Below are positions 7,283 to 16,564 of a stretch of 64,000 nucleotides of DNA, piece by piece (within the stretch, counting starts at the first letter, position 1; every line of letters begins with the position of its first letter). A program made the position numbers and the translations under genes. The DNA is from Butyrivibrio hungatei NK4A153 (GTDB lineage: Bacteria; Bacillota; Clostridia; Lachnospirales; Lachnospiraceae). The notes beneath the pieces are model-generated. The model made no database searches, was not told where the DNA came from, and worked only from the letters and a program-made list of their open reading frames with translations. The stretch lies in NCBI RefSeq assembly GCF_000424465.1, contig NZ_KE384194.1, forward strand, positions 77,145 to 141,144, given 5' to 3'.

Positions 7283-8278
7283 TCAGATTTCTCTCATTCG
7301 ATCCTCAAGGTTATCCAATGTATCTATGACAACACTGTCATACATCATCATAACGACGTTCTCGTCATACTGCCCGATCTGCTGAGCGTTTTCTTTTTTC
7401 TCAACAACATTTCTGTAAATGAATGACGGGAAATCAACTCCCGCGCCGTAGGCATGAAGATAAGCTCCTCCGAATCTCGGATTGATCTCAGAAAGATAAT
7501 ACTCACCGTTCTGGTAAAAGAGATCCATATCGAGAGGTCCGTTGAACTTAAATACCTCAAGCGCTTTCTGTGCAAATTCAAAGAGTTTCTCATCCTTGAA
7601 TGATATTGTCTTGTTTGCTCCACCGATCGTAGTAGAGATTTTTTTCTTGGAGAAAACCGCAACGGGCTTGTGGCTTATTGTATCGACATAGATATCTGCA
7701 TCCATATCTTTTCCCGTCATAAGCTCCTGAATAATAAGCCCCGGATCTTTCTCGGTAACTTCCTTAAGAAGTTCATATGTATCAACCTTGCGTGCTCCTA
7801 CGCTTCCGCTTCCGGTTCTCGGCTTAACGAAGACAGGAAGATTTATCTTGCCTTCTTTGTAATCCTTGTCGAAATCATCGAAACAGCCGTAAGTCTTTAC
7901 CGTGTTGATTCCTTTTTCCATGAGGTACTTGTACATCTCAAATTTATCAAAGCAAAGCTTTGCAGTTTCCTCATATGGAGCAAGCACTTCAACACCGAGT
8001 TCCTCAAACTCTTTTCTGTGAGCCGAAAGAATTGCGATCTCAGGGTCGATAAGTGTCGTTACCGCATCAATCTTTTCTTTCTTGCAAATATCAAGAATTG
8101 TCGGGATGTACTCAGGCGCCGTTATAAGCGGAACTCTATAGCAAACATCCGCAAAAGCGGGAGCCGGCGCATATACGCTGTTATCCGTAACAACCATATG
8201 AACCTTGTCCCCAAGCGTTTTTCTAAAATCTTTTAAAAGTTCACAGCGTCTTCCGACACTGCAAAATAAAATATTCAT
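7283..8278 (-). CDS. ATP-grasp enzyme paired with PglC (candidate amino-sugar N-acyl ligase)
   Basis: A 331-residue ATP-grasp protein. Residues 1-100 form a pre-ATP-grasp Rossmann-like domain starting CSVGRRCELLKDF. The ATP-grasp domain shows VKPRTGSGSVG at 151-161 (ATP-binding lysine and flexible loop) and SEINPRFGG near 263-271 (metal-binding Glu/Asn). An in-frame start 57 bases further upstream exists, but AGGAG seven bases before the ATG at 8278 decides the shorter start. The gene begins one base after the stop of pglC. Neisseria PglB2 carries an ATP-grasp domain fused to the PglC-type transferase and yields a glyceramido sugar. By analogy this protein may join a carboxylic acid to the 4-amino group of the PglE product. 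Confidence 0.75.
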   Translation of the reverse strand: MNILFCSVGRRCELLKDFRKTLGDKVHMVVTDNSVYAPAPAFADVCYRVPLITAPEYIPTILDICKKEKIDAVTTLIDPEIAILSAHRKEFEELGVEVLAPYEETAKLCFDKFEMYKYLMEKGINTVKTYGCFDDFDKDYKEGKINLPVFVKPRTGSGSVGARKVDTYELLKEVTEKDPGLIIQELMTGKDMDADIYVDTISHKPVAVFSKKKISTTIGGANKTISFKDEKLFEFAQKALEVFKFNGPLDMDLFYQNGEYYLSEINPRFGGAYLHAYGAGVDFPSFIYRNVVEKKENAQQIGQYDENVVMMMYDSVVIDTLDNLEDRMREI

Positions 8279-8279
8279 T

Positions 8280-8900
8280 TTACTGCTCCTTTGGTTTTGT
8301 ACCTGTAAATGCCTCCATTGTGGCATCTGTGGCACTGTTTATGTCATCGTGCTTAAATACTACAGCGATGGTCATGAAAAAAATCTTGAGATCGAAAAGG
8401 AATGATATATTTCTTGCGTAATATACATCTTTCTCAAATCTGTCTTCCCAGCTGAGAAGATTCCTTCCGTTAACCTGTGCCCATCCCGTAAGTCCCGGTC
8501 TTACATCATGTCTGTGCCTCTGTTCCTCGTTATAGAGGGGAAGGTATTTGACAAGAAGGGGCCTGGGGCCTATGAAACTCATGTCACCCTTTAAAATGTT
8601 GAAAAACTCAGGAAGTTCATCAAGGCTGGTCGCTCTGAGCTTTTTACCAAACTCGGGAAGTCTGTCTTCATCGGGAAGAAGATTTCCGTTTTCATCCTTT
8701 GCATCAGTCATTGTCCTGAATTTGTAAAGGTTAAAAACTTCTCCGTCCTTGCCGGGCCTCGGCTGTCTGAAAATAACAGGACTTCCGAGCTTAACTCTTA
8801 CGAGTATCGCAAGTATAAGGTACAACCAGCAAAAAGGTATGAGTACCAGTAAAGACAGTATTATATCTATCAATCTCTTAATAAATTTTGAATAAATCAT
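8280..8900 (-). CDS. pglC: Monotopic phosphoglycosyltransferase, PglC-like initiating sugar transferase
   Basis: A 206-residue small phosphoglycosyltransferase that moves a sugar-1-phosphate from a UDP-sugar to undecaprenyl phosphate. The N-terminal re-entrant hydrophobic helix (about 10-35) is followed by FRQPRPGKDGEVF, KFRTM, the catalytic Asp94-Glu95 dyad in SLDELPEFFN, and GDMSFIGPRPLL. The length equals that of PglC, without the extra N-terminal membrane domain of WbaP or WcaJ and without a fused acetyltransferase. CGGAG lies six bases before the ATG. Next to PglE and PglF homologues, its donor is likely a UDP-diamino-trideoxyhexose derivative. Confidence 0.9.
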   Translation of the reverse strand: MIYSKFIKRLIDIILSLLVLIPFCWLYLILAILVRVKLGSPVIFRQPRPGKDGEVFNLYKFRTMTDAKDENGNLLPDEDRLPEFGKKLRATSLDELPEFFNILKGDMSFIGPRPLLVKYLPLYNEEQRHRHDVRPGLTGWAQVNGRNLLSWEDRFEKDVYYARNISFLFDLKIFFMTIAVVFKHDDINSATDATMEAFTGTKPKEQ

Positions 8901-8935
8901 TCGTCACTCCGAAATATGCCGTGTCCAAAGCATTA

Positions 8936-10207
8936 TTAGTCAAAGCATCTTCTTATGATCTCAATGATCATATCCTGCTGCTCTTTTGTCATCTTGATGT
9001 CACTTGGAAGGCATAAGCCTCTGTTAAAGATATCGGCTCCGACATCCTTAAAGCCTTCCTCTTCAATGTAAGCATTGCTGCGGGCTCTTCCGTTTCCGTG
9101 CTTTGTGATAAATGCGTTTGACCTGTAGATAGGCTGCATATGCATCGGCTTCCAGATAGGACGTCCCTCTGCGTTATTCTCAGCGATAGCACTAAGGATC
9201 TCTGTGGGACATGTCTTTCCGGGCTCGGGATTGTAGAGAACTTCTTTTTCTCCGCGAACCTGTCTGCACATTACATCCTCATCTATAATCATGCATGAAA
9301 GCCAGAAATTCGGCTCACTGTTCTTCTTATCGTAAGGATTCATCTTTACGGGAAGTCCCTTGAGGCCTTCTTTGTAACGCATATAGATTTCTTTTTTCTG
9401 AGCGACATGCTCTTCAAGATAAGGAATCTGTCCCCTTACAACTCCGGCAATAACGTTGCTCATTCTGTAGTTGTAGCCAAGTTCCTCATGCTGATACCAG
9501 GGTGCATCCTCTCTTGCCTGAGTGGACCACTTACGCACCTTGTGAGCATCTTCTGTACTGTTTGTAAGGAACATCCCTCCCGCAGAACCGGTTATGATCT
9601 TGTTTCCGTTAAAAGAGAGAATGCTGTAATCACCAAAAAGTCCCGTCTGCTTTCCCTTGTATGTTGCGCCGAGAGATTCAGCCGCATCCTCAACTATAAG
9701 TGCATTGTGCGCACGGCAGATTCTCTGGATTCCGTCTATCTTTCCGGGTGTTCCGTAAAGATGTGCAACGACTACAAGTCTTACATCGGGATATGTCTCA
9801 AAAGCTCTTTCCAGTGATTCGGGATCCATATTCCATGTATCTTCTTCCGTATCGATAAATACAGCTTCACCGCCCTCATAAGCAATGGGATTTACTGTAG
9901 CATCGAAAGTAAGATCGGAACAAAATACTTTCTTTCCCTCAAGTGTTCCGTGTCCGATCTTAGGCTGACCGTAAAGTCTTTCACCTGCAAGTTTTATCGC
10001 AAGATGAAGCGCAGCTGTTCCCGATGAAAGTGCAACAGCCTCCTTGCATCCGATCTTTTCACATATAAGTTTTTCAGCCTCGTTTATATTCGCTCCGACG
10101 GTTGACATCCAGTTGGTGTCATATGCCTCCTGCACGTACTTGATCTCATCACCGTGCATTGTCGGGGATGAAAGCCAGATTTTTTTCTGAAAGGGTCTAA
10201 TTTCCAC
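8936..10207 (-). CDS. pglE: UDP-4-keto-sugar aminotransferase (PglE-like, DegT/DnrJ/EryC1 family)
   Basis: A PLP-dependent sugar aminotransferase that would convert the 4-keto product of the neighbouring dehydratase to a 4-amino sugar with glutamate. ALSSGTAALHLA binds the PLP phosphate, VEDAAESLGATY holds the PLP-binding Asp, and SFNGNKIIT carries the internal-aldimine lysine near residue 203. WKPMHMQP near the end is also typical of PglE. The protein is slightly longer than PglE because of an insertion at about 305-345. ATG at 10213 would overlap the upstream stop (ATGA), but GGAGG lies only one base from it and seven bases from the GTG at 10207, so GTG is preferred. Confidence 0.87.
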   Translation of the reverse strand: MEIRPFQKKIWLSSPTMHGDEIKYVQEAYDTNWMSTVGANINEAEKLICEKIGCKEAVALSSGTAALHLAIKLAGERLYGQPKIGHGTLEGKKVFCSDLTFDATVNPIAYEGGEAVFIDTEEDTWNMDPESLERAFETYPDVRLVVVAHLYGTPGKIDGIQRICRAHNALIVEDAAESLGATYKGKQTGLFGDYSILSFNGNKIITGSAGGMFLTNSTEDAHKVRKWSTQAREDAPWYQHEELGYNYRMSNVIAGVVRGQIPYLEEHVAQKKEIYMRYKEGLKGLPVKMNPYDKKNSEPNFWLSCMIIDEDVMCRQVRGEKEVLYNPEPGKTCPTEILSAIAENNAEGRPIWKPMHMQPIYRSNAFITKHGNGRARSNAYIEEEGFKDVGADIFNRGLCLPSDIKMTKEQQDMIIEIIRRCFD

Positions 10208-10209
10208 GA

Positions 10210-12162
10210 TCATTCCTCCGTATTGATTTTTTCAGCTAGCTTTTTAAGCATTTCTTTGTGTTCTTCCGTACTGTCCGCTTCGTTATTGGCGGGATGGTAT
10301 GTTGTAACTATCTCTTTTACGAGAGTTCTTATCTCAGGTGATTCCTCTTTTGCCGCAACATTAAGTCGCTCGAGCCCCGAGAAAAACTTCATCTCATCAA
10401 GCTCAATAGGCTTTCCGATATGGATCATCTTATTTTCTGTATCCTGAAGTCCTTCTTCATCCATGAGCATCTCTTCGTAGAGTTTCTCACCCGGGCGAAG
10501 TCCCGTAAATTCAATTCTGATATCCTCTCCGACCTTGTATCCGGAAAGTTTTATGAGGTTCTCTGCAAGATCGAGTATCTTTACGGGTTCACCCATATCA
10601 AGTACGAATATCTCGCCGCCCTTTGCAAATGCTCCTGCCTGAAGCACGAGGGAAACCGCCTCTGAAATTGTCATAAAGTATCTGATGATATTAGGGTCTG
10701 TAACCGTAACGGGTCCGCCTGCCGCAATCTGTTTCTTAAAGAGCGGGATAACAGAACCGTTTGAACCAAGTACATTACCAAATCTGACCGCCACGAATTC
10801 CGTATCGTAGTGCTTATTCATCGTCTGAACGATCATCTCGCAGATTCTCTTACTTGCACCCATTACGTTCGTGGGATTTACAGCCTTATCGGTTGAGATC
10901 ATAACAAACTTCTCGGTGCCGTTCATAGCTGCTGCCATAGCTGTCTTCCAGGTTCCGAATACATTATTCTTGATAGCTTCATTCGGACTGTCCTCCATAA
11001 GAGGCACGTGCTTGTGTGCAGCTGCATGGTATACGATCTCAGGCTTATACTTTTCGAATATCATATTGATCCTGAGTGTATTTCTTACTGACGCAATGAG
11101 AACAACAAGGTCAAGATCGGGATATTTTGTCTTGAGCTCCTGCTGAATGTCATAGGCATTATTCTCGTAAATATCTACAATTATAAGTCTCTTGGGCTTA
11201 TGTCCGGCAACCTGTCTACAGAGCTCCGATCCGATAGATCCGCCGCCACCTGTTACCATAACGGTCTTTCCGCTGACATAACCTGCGATGGAGTCAATAT
11301 CGACCGCAATTGGATCTCTTCCCAGAAGGTCTTCTACTTCAACATCGCGAAGTCTCGATACGTTAACCTCGCCGCTTAAAAGCTGGTACATTCCGGGAAG
11401 CGCACGCATCTTACAATGTGTATTTTTACAGATATCAAGTATCTTCTTAAGTTCCTGTCTTGAAACAGAAGGAATGGCAACAATGATCTCATCAATATCA
11501 TACAGATCCGCGCATTCTACAATCCTGTCTCTTCCGCCGACAACCCTGATTCCCTGAATATATCTGCCCCACTTGTCGGAATCATCATCGATGATACATT
11601 TGATGGACATTGTGTTGTAATTGCTCTTGATAATATCTTTAATGATAATATTGGCAGCTTCACCCGCTCCTATTACCATTATTGCTTTGGCATTTTTGTT
11701 CTTCTCCGCATGGTGCTTGGCACTTCGCAAAAATCTGTAAGAAAATCTGCTTGCAAAGATCAGTGCAATGAGCAAAACCAGATAGAGGAAATAATAGGTC
11801 TTTGGCTCAGCCTGATGTCCCGGAACTTTGAAAAACTGAAGTCCAACTGCCGTGATACCGCTTGAAACGGCACATCCCATTACAAGGTTCTGCAGTTCTC
11901 TTTCTCCGGCATATGCCCATAAGCTGTCATAGAGCTTAAAAACATAAAACACAATAAGGGTTACGATAATATTTATAGGCAAATAAGTAATCGTAGTTGT
12001 CAAGAAGTGTTCTTCAACCTGATCGAGATCAAGATCGTATCTCATAAGTACAGGTATAAAGCTCACCAGGATTATACTTATCACATCGTAAATAACAAGT
12101 ACCGCACGCCTATACAATTTTTGATAATTAAAAGGTTCTTTTTTCTTCTTTTCCATAGCCAT
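10210..12162 (-). CDS. pglF: Membrane UDP-GlcNAc 4,6-dehydratase (PglF/CapD-like)
   Basis: A 650-residue protein: about four transmembrane helices (20-150), a first Rossmann domain with VIGAGEAANIIIK, then the catalytic SDR domain with VTGGGGSIGSELCRQV at about 305-320, SVRN, AAAHKHVPLMED and ISTDKAVNPTNVMGASKR. The last block supplies the Thr-Asp-Lys triad that replaces the usual Tyr-x3-Lys in membrane 4,6-dehydratases. It retains C5 configuration and makes UDP-4-keto-6-deoxy-GlcNAc for the PglE-like enzyme, with which it overlaps or abuts. Either ATG at 12162 or 12156 could be the start; neither has a strong ribosome binding site. Confidence 0.9.
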   Translation of the reverse strand: MAMEKKKKEPFNYQKLYRRAVLVIYDVISIILVSFIPVLMRYDLDLDQVEEHFLTTTITYLPINIIVTLIVFYVFKLYDSLWAYAGERELQNLVMGCAVSSGITAVGLQFFKVPGHQAEPKTYYFLYLVLLIALIFASRFSYRFLRSAKHHAEKNKNAKAIMVIGAGEAANIIIKDIIKSNYNTMSIKCIIDDDSDKWGRYIQGIRVVGGRDRIVECADLYDIDEIIVAIPSVSRQELKKILDICKNTHCKMRALPGMYQLLSGEVNVSRLRDVEVEDLLGRDPIAVDIDSIAGYVSGKTVMVTGGGGSIGSELCRQVAGHKPKRLIIVDIYENNAYDIQQELKTKYPDLDLVVLIASVRNTLRINMIFEKYKPEIVYHAAAHKHVPLMEDSPNEAIKNNVFGTWKTAMAAAMNGTEKFVMISTDKAVNPTNVMGASKRICEMIVQTMNKHYDTEFVAVRFGNVLGSNGSVIPLFKKQIAAGGPVTVTDPNIIRYFMTISEAVSLVLQAGAFAKGGEIFVLDMGEPVKILDLAENLIKLSGYKVGEDIRIEFTGLRPGEKLYEEMLMDEEGLQDTENKMIHIGKPIELDEMKFFSGLERLNVAAKEESPEIRTLVKEIVTTYHPANNEADSTEEHKEMLKKLAEKINTEE

Positions 12163-12179
12163 TCTCTGTTGTTAAGATA

Positions 12180-14834
12180 TCATTTGTTATTCTGCATCAA
12201 AGGAAAGATTGAAAGCATAAGTGCCGGTGTCATCGGATAGCTGAATTCAAATACCGATTCACTCATTCCGGCAACCATGAATCCGATTGCAATTACAAAA
12301 GGAACAAGTGCAAGGGGCTGTTTTTCTTTATTTTTATTAAAGAACTTAAATCCAAAAACAATGCTTCCAAATACAAACATCACAAACATTATTCCTGCAG
12401 GAACTCCCCTGTCATACGCAACCTGAAGATATGTATTGTGCGCATGATATGCAACCATACCATCAGGTAGTATAGGCTGTTCCGCATGTCCCGTCAGGTT
12501 CATTTCTTTTAAATATGTTCTATATATAGTAATCCTGTTATTGGAAATACTATCAAGCTTATCAAGCAGAGTGCTTACTTCTTCGGACTCCGCATCTTCC
12601 GCTTCATTCTCATCACCGTCTGTCGCTGTAAGAAGCATCATTGCCTCTGCATTTGTAAACTGCGTCGAAGCAAGCATATTGTCAGTCTCAGGTGCAGACA
12701 TTCCAAATGATTCATTCTCTTCAATGTCATCAACGGGATCTCCGTATTCATCCAAATATGGTTTGCCCGTCTCGGGATCGTAATTATATATATCATGCGG
12801 ATAATCATATGTACCCACATCAAGCCCAAGAATCTTGCTCGCAAAGAGGTTGGCAAATCTCTCCACGCACATGTAGTTGGGACTTCCCCAGGCAGCTCCG
12901 CCTCTGACAAAAGGATCCGTGTCATCATTTATCATAAGCACAGGATTTCCAACCATTGCAGGAATAATCCTCTGAAGCGTAAATACCGGAGAAAAGCAAA
13001 CAACTACCGAAACGATCATAGCGATCAATATTTTGCCAAATCTCTTTTTGTAGCACATAAGCACGCAAAAAGCACAAATGAAAAGAGAAACATAAGCTGT
13101 TCTTGAAACGGTGAAGATCGCGTAAACCGAGATCAGTCCGAACAGTATAAGCTCTTTCCACGCTGTTTTTATAAAATCTTTCACTCCATAGTTCTTAGGA
13201 AGGGCAACAATCTTTACAGCCAAAAGAACTGCCGCTACCGCTCCCATAACCGTCAGATATTCGGCTGTTACCGTCTGCGTATGGAACAAAAAGCCGTATC
13301 TTCCGCTTACATATCCCGCAAAGCATCTGAACATAAGGCAGTAAACAAAAGAAATACCAAAGTTAAGCATAAGACCGCCCGAAAGTATGCTCAGCCAGTC
13401 TTTTCTTCCCTTCCATACAAGTCCTCTTAAATACAGGCATGAGAATGTCGCCGCAAGTGCAACTCCCCACCAGCTGCCGTTTCTCATAACTATGAGTACA
13501 ACAAAGAAAACGTATACAAAAATGCCGAAACGTGAAATGCTTGCACGTTCTTCACTGACACGAATATTCTTATTAAGCTTCTCATGAATGTAACCTGCAA
13601 AAAGTTTAATAAGATTTATGGCCAATATGCCGCCTAACATGAAGATTATCACGGCGTATTTTATAGCAGTATTTTTTTCAACAAAATCAGGTTCCGTTTC
13701 GGGGAAAAGATTCTGTTTGTAGTAATAAACTCCGCCTATCCCCGAAGCAATAAGCCACACAAGATTGAGTGCATTAAACGCCTCTTTGGCTGACAATGTA
13801 AGAAGCATCATTACAATGAACGAAATTGCCATTTTTCTCTCGGAAAGATGCCTGAATGTGTCATAATCGTCGTTCATGCAACAACATGAGTACCACATTC
13901 CTATTGCCATAGAAAACATCACAAGAAAGTATCTCACCCTATTTCCGGCATCTATTCCGTCAATAAATGAAATACCCACTTCACTTTTTACAACTTTATG
14001 GTTAATGGCATAGAAAGTTATTCCCGCTGCCACGATAAGTCCTATTTCATAAAAGACAATGTCCACTGCCCTGGTGTCAAACACCTTAAGCGGAAAGACC
14101 ATTATCATAAGTGCAAGATAGAACACTGTGGCAATTGGATTTGCTACAAATTTTACGCATCTCTCTACAGTTATGATACTGTTTCTTCCGGGGCGCTTTG
14201 AAAAATACAGTCCGATAAGCCCGTACAAAAGCGCAGTGATCGCTGCTATAACCGCAATAACGGCAAGCGAACTTTTCTTTGACATTGGAATTCTGTAGTT
14301 ATATCCCGCCGCAATGTGCATTCCGGGAACCTCTGTGATACTACTTCCTTCGCTGAAAAAACAGTGTTCGTACATGCTTCCTACATATTCCGGATTATCA
14401 GGTACAGTCTCAAAGTTGATATCAACCTTAGATCTGCAGCCCCTTACATATAGGATATACTCTTTTCCAACTTCAACATTATATTCAAGTGTCGCCCTGA
14501 CATAGCCCGGAATTACCTTATCTCCGGTATCTACCAGAGTCTTTATAAGTTCCCTTCCGCCAAGGTCACAAACGGTAACGTCAAAGTATCTTCCCTTCTC
14601 CACTTTGGAGATGTATATATCCACAGAACTTAATCTGTTATATCTTGCGACAAATTTCTGTGAATAAAAACATTCAACATTTACGGCCTTGTCTTCTTCT
14701 ATCCTGTTTCCACCGGCGGAAGTCTCCATAACCTCCGTCCAAAGGCGTCCCGGCCAGATACTCAAAACTGCTACCAAGGCAATAAGAAGCACTACCGCTC
14801 TATACGCTGTTTTTCTATCTATTATCTTTCTCAT
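12180..14834 (-). CDS. O-antigen ligase/polymerase-like membrane protein (Wzy_C type) with N-terminal extracytoplasmic domain
   Basis: An 884-residue protein. One N-terminal helix (about 10-28) is followed by some 170 residues with beta-rich character and no hydrophobic segments, probably outside the membrane. A polytopic region of about a dozen helices follows. Between its last helices is a large loop (about 640-800) containing the motif HAHNTYLQVAYDRG at 797-810, the conserved His-Asn of O-antigen ligases and polymerases. It probably joins lipid-linked glycan units or transfers them to an acceptor on the outer face. Most relatives are 400-600 residues long, so the N-terminal domain is extra. 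A candidate promoter lies just upstream. Confidence 0.75.
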   Translation of the reverse strand: MRKIIDRKTAYRAVVLLIALVAVLSIWPGRLWTEVMETSAGGNRIEEDKAVNVECFYSQKFVARYNRLSSVDIYISKVEKGRYFDVTVCDLGGRELIKTLVDTGDKVIPGYVRATLEYNVEVGKEYILYVRGCRSKVDINFETVPDNPEYVGSMYEHCFFSEGSSITEVPGMHIAAGYNYRIPMSKKSSLAVIAVIAAITALLYGLIGLYFSKRPGRNSIITVERCVKFVANPIATVFYLALMIMVFPLKVFDTRAVDIVFYEIGLIVAAGITFYAINHKVVKSEVGISFIDGIDAGNRVRYFLVMFSMAIGMWYSCCCMNDDYDTFRHLSERKMAISFIVMMLLTLSAKEAFNALNLVWLIASGIGGVYYYKQNLFPETEPDFVEKNTAIKYAVIIFMLGGILAINLIKLFAGYIHEKLNKNIRVSEERASISRFGIFVYVFFVVLIVMRNGSWWGVALAATFSCLYLRGLVWKGRKDWLSILSGGLMLNFGISFVYCLMFRCFAGYVSGRYGFLFHTQTVTAEYLTVMGAVAAVLLAVKIVALPKNYGVKDFIKTAWKELILFGLISVYAIFTVSRTAYVSLFICAFCVLMCYKKRFGKILIAMIVSVVVCFSPVFTLQRIIPAMVGNPVLMINDDTDPFVRGGAAWGSPNYMCVERFANLFASKILGLDVGTYDYPHDIYNYDPETGKPYLDEYGDPVDDIEENESFGMSAPETDNMLASTQFTNAEAMMLLTATDGDENEAEDAESEEVSTLLDKLDSISNNRITIYRTYLKEMNLTGHAEQPILPDGMVAYHAHNTYLQVAYDRGVPAGIMFVMFVFGSIVFGFKFFNKNKEKQPLALVPFVIAIGFMVAGMSESVFEFSYPMTPALMLSIFPLMQNNK

Positions 14835-14879
14835 ACAAGTATGTTTTTCCCTCTTTTGTTAGGCACTAAGCCAAGTTAA

Positions 14880-14908
14880 ATATTATCATACCTGCCCCCC
14901 TTAATCAA
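14880..14908 (-). promoter_or_regulatory. Candidate promoter upstream of the O-antigen ligase-like gene
   Basis: On the minus strand TTGATT (14903-14908) and TAATAT (14880-14885) are separated by 17 bases, with a TGA directly before the -10 box (extended -10). It sits in the 79-base gap between the upstream and downstream genes and could boost expression of the ligase-like gene and the Pgl block within the long operon. Confidence 0.42.
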
Positions 14909-14913
14909 ACAGA

Positions 14914-16563
14914 CTATGCCTGTGAGACATCATTTAAAGGTGCAAATAACAGTGGCAATGCATACCACAATATTGCCACGTACCTGACAAGATATGTAGG
15001 TCCCAAAAGAACCGTCATCCATGTCAGTATTAACGGTAAAAACGGAAGGACTCTGCCAAACTTTCCTTTTGATAAGCGATACAACATAACAAAAAGGTAT
15101 ATTAACATGCAAAATCCGGGTGAAAACAGCAGTGCCAATACCGGTGCATCCTTATGGAATGTTCCGATGGATATATATCTGTATAGCTTGTCTATCGCAG
15201 GAATATAGCTGTTCCGCTTTCCCGGCTGCTCAACTTCGTAGCCAAAGTACGAACTGTCGGTGTATGTAAAAGTAAATACCGATGTTCCCTTATATACGTT
15301 GATAAGTGCCGGCGGATACCAGTATCCATAAGAAGTCAGAAACCATGAATTCAGATATGCAGCCGGATGTCCCGCACCAAGCTTTGCCCAGAGCTTCCAG
15401 AAATCTCCGCTGTTTTTTTCATATAATTCGTTGTTAAACCCATACTTCACAAGATCTGACACGCGTGGCGTATAATTTGCAAGATTTTCTTCCGGTATAT
15501 AGGCCTTGAGCGTATCGATATCTTCAGGTGACATCGAATCTTTTTCATAGGTATACACCCTTGCCATCTGCATTATAGGTACCGTAAGCATCTCCTGATG
15601 ATCGGTTCCTTTTGAGGAAAAAGCTGCTCCGAGAGCAGTATTTATCACAAGATATGCCACTACCGGCACGGTCAGAACAAGCGCCAACCGCTTCGCAAGC
15701 TCTTTTCTGAAATATATAAATGCAAAAGGTAAAAACACAAGATAAGCATAAAATCCGTTGTGCCTAAAGAGCGGCATGAGAACAGCCGCGATGACAAAGC
15801 TTATAACAGAAAATCTGCTCTTTAAAAAGGCTTCCCTGTTCTCAACAAGTTTTATAAGTGACAATGTCACATATAACAAAAATGCAGTAAAAAGCCCGTC
15901 TTTACTTGAGCAAAGATTGTACATAACAATAACCGGAAACACTCCGTAGTACAGCGTCCATGCTATAAGCGAACGCTTTCCGATTCCTTTTTTCCTCAGA
16001 TGATCCATGACATACGAAAGGATAAGCGTGATCACGAGCATCTGAAAAAATGTATAAATAAATATTCCGCCGTTCCAACTGCCTGTGAGTTTATGAAAGA
16101 CCGCTATCGTGCCACCAAGAAGAAGCACGTGCAAAAGAGGATGATGCGTCGAAAATGTTCTGGTAAGGACTTCATTAAGTTCATCCTGCGCATCATAGAC
16201 AAAAAACCCCGGAAACTCAGCAAGAATGACGATAGTATTAAGAGCTACCATGGCTGCCCAGCTCTTAAACATGAAATTCTTATCCTCATCCGGCTCTGTT
16301 TTGCCACTAATAGTCACAAAGCCAAAGAGTTTTTTCCCCTGCCTTGCCCCGTCATAATTGTTCCAGACGTAATATACATCTATTGTAAGAATGAACGCAA
16401 AACACAAAATAAGAGCATAAGTTCCGGCATCTTTAAAGTTCACATTATCATATTTTTCAAGCTGATATCCGAACACCAGAAAAATACCCGATAAAATGCC
16501 AAATAAGCCTGACATAAGCCAGGCTGTTAAGTTCTGTTTTTGATTATTATTTTCAGGCCCCAT
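14914..16563 (-). CDS. Polytopic membrane protein, DUF6020-like (possible GT-C glycosyltransferase)
   Basis: About 549 residues with a dozen or more hydrophobic helices. Early loops hold YDAQDELNEVL and STHHPLLHV, then CSSKDGLF. Paired acidic and His-Pro motifs in the first outer loops are the layout of GT-C transferases that use polyprenyl-phosphate sugars, and the overall pattern fits DUF6020. GTG and ATG codons at 16581 and 16578 lie inside the preceding gene. I prefer the ATG at 16563, one base after that gene's stop, although no start has a strong ribosome binding site. The upstream GtrB-like enzyme could provide an undecaprenyl-phosphate sugar for it. No specific function can be named. 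Confidence 0.65.
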   Translation of the reverse strand: MGPENNNQKQNLTAWLMSGLFGILSGIFLVFGYQLEKYDNVNFKDAGTYALILCFAFILTIDVYYVWNNYDGARQGKKLFGFVTISGKTEPDEDKNFMFKSWAAMVALNTIVILAEFPGFFVYDAQDELNEVLTRTFSTHHPLLHVLLLGGTIAVFHKLTGSWNGGIFIYTFFQMLVITLILSYVMDHLRKKGIGKRSLIAWTLYYGVFPVIVMYNLCSSKDGLFTAFLLYVTLSLIKLVENREAFLKSRFSVISFVIAAVLMPLFRHNGFYAYLVFLPFAFIYFRKELAKRLALVLTVPVVAYLVINTALGAAFSSKGTDHQEMLTVPIMQMARVYTYEKDSMSPEDIDTLKAYIPEENLANYTPRVSDLVKYGFNNELYEKNSGDFWKLWAKLGAGHPAAYLNSWFLTSYGYWYPPALINVYKGTSVFTFTYTDSSYFGYEVEQPGKRNSYIPAIDKLYRYISIGTFHKDAPVLALLFSPGFCMLIYLFVMLYRLSKGKFGRVLPFLPLILTWMTVLLGPTYLVRYVAILWYALPLLFAPLNDVSQA

Positions 16564-16564
16564 A

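Noticed and set aside
7670-8236. Plus-strand frame of 188 codons opposite the ATP-grasp gene
   Set aside because: It mirrors the codon structure of the ATP-grasp gene, which has clear motifs and a ribosome binding site on the other strand.
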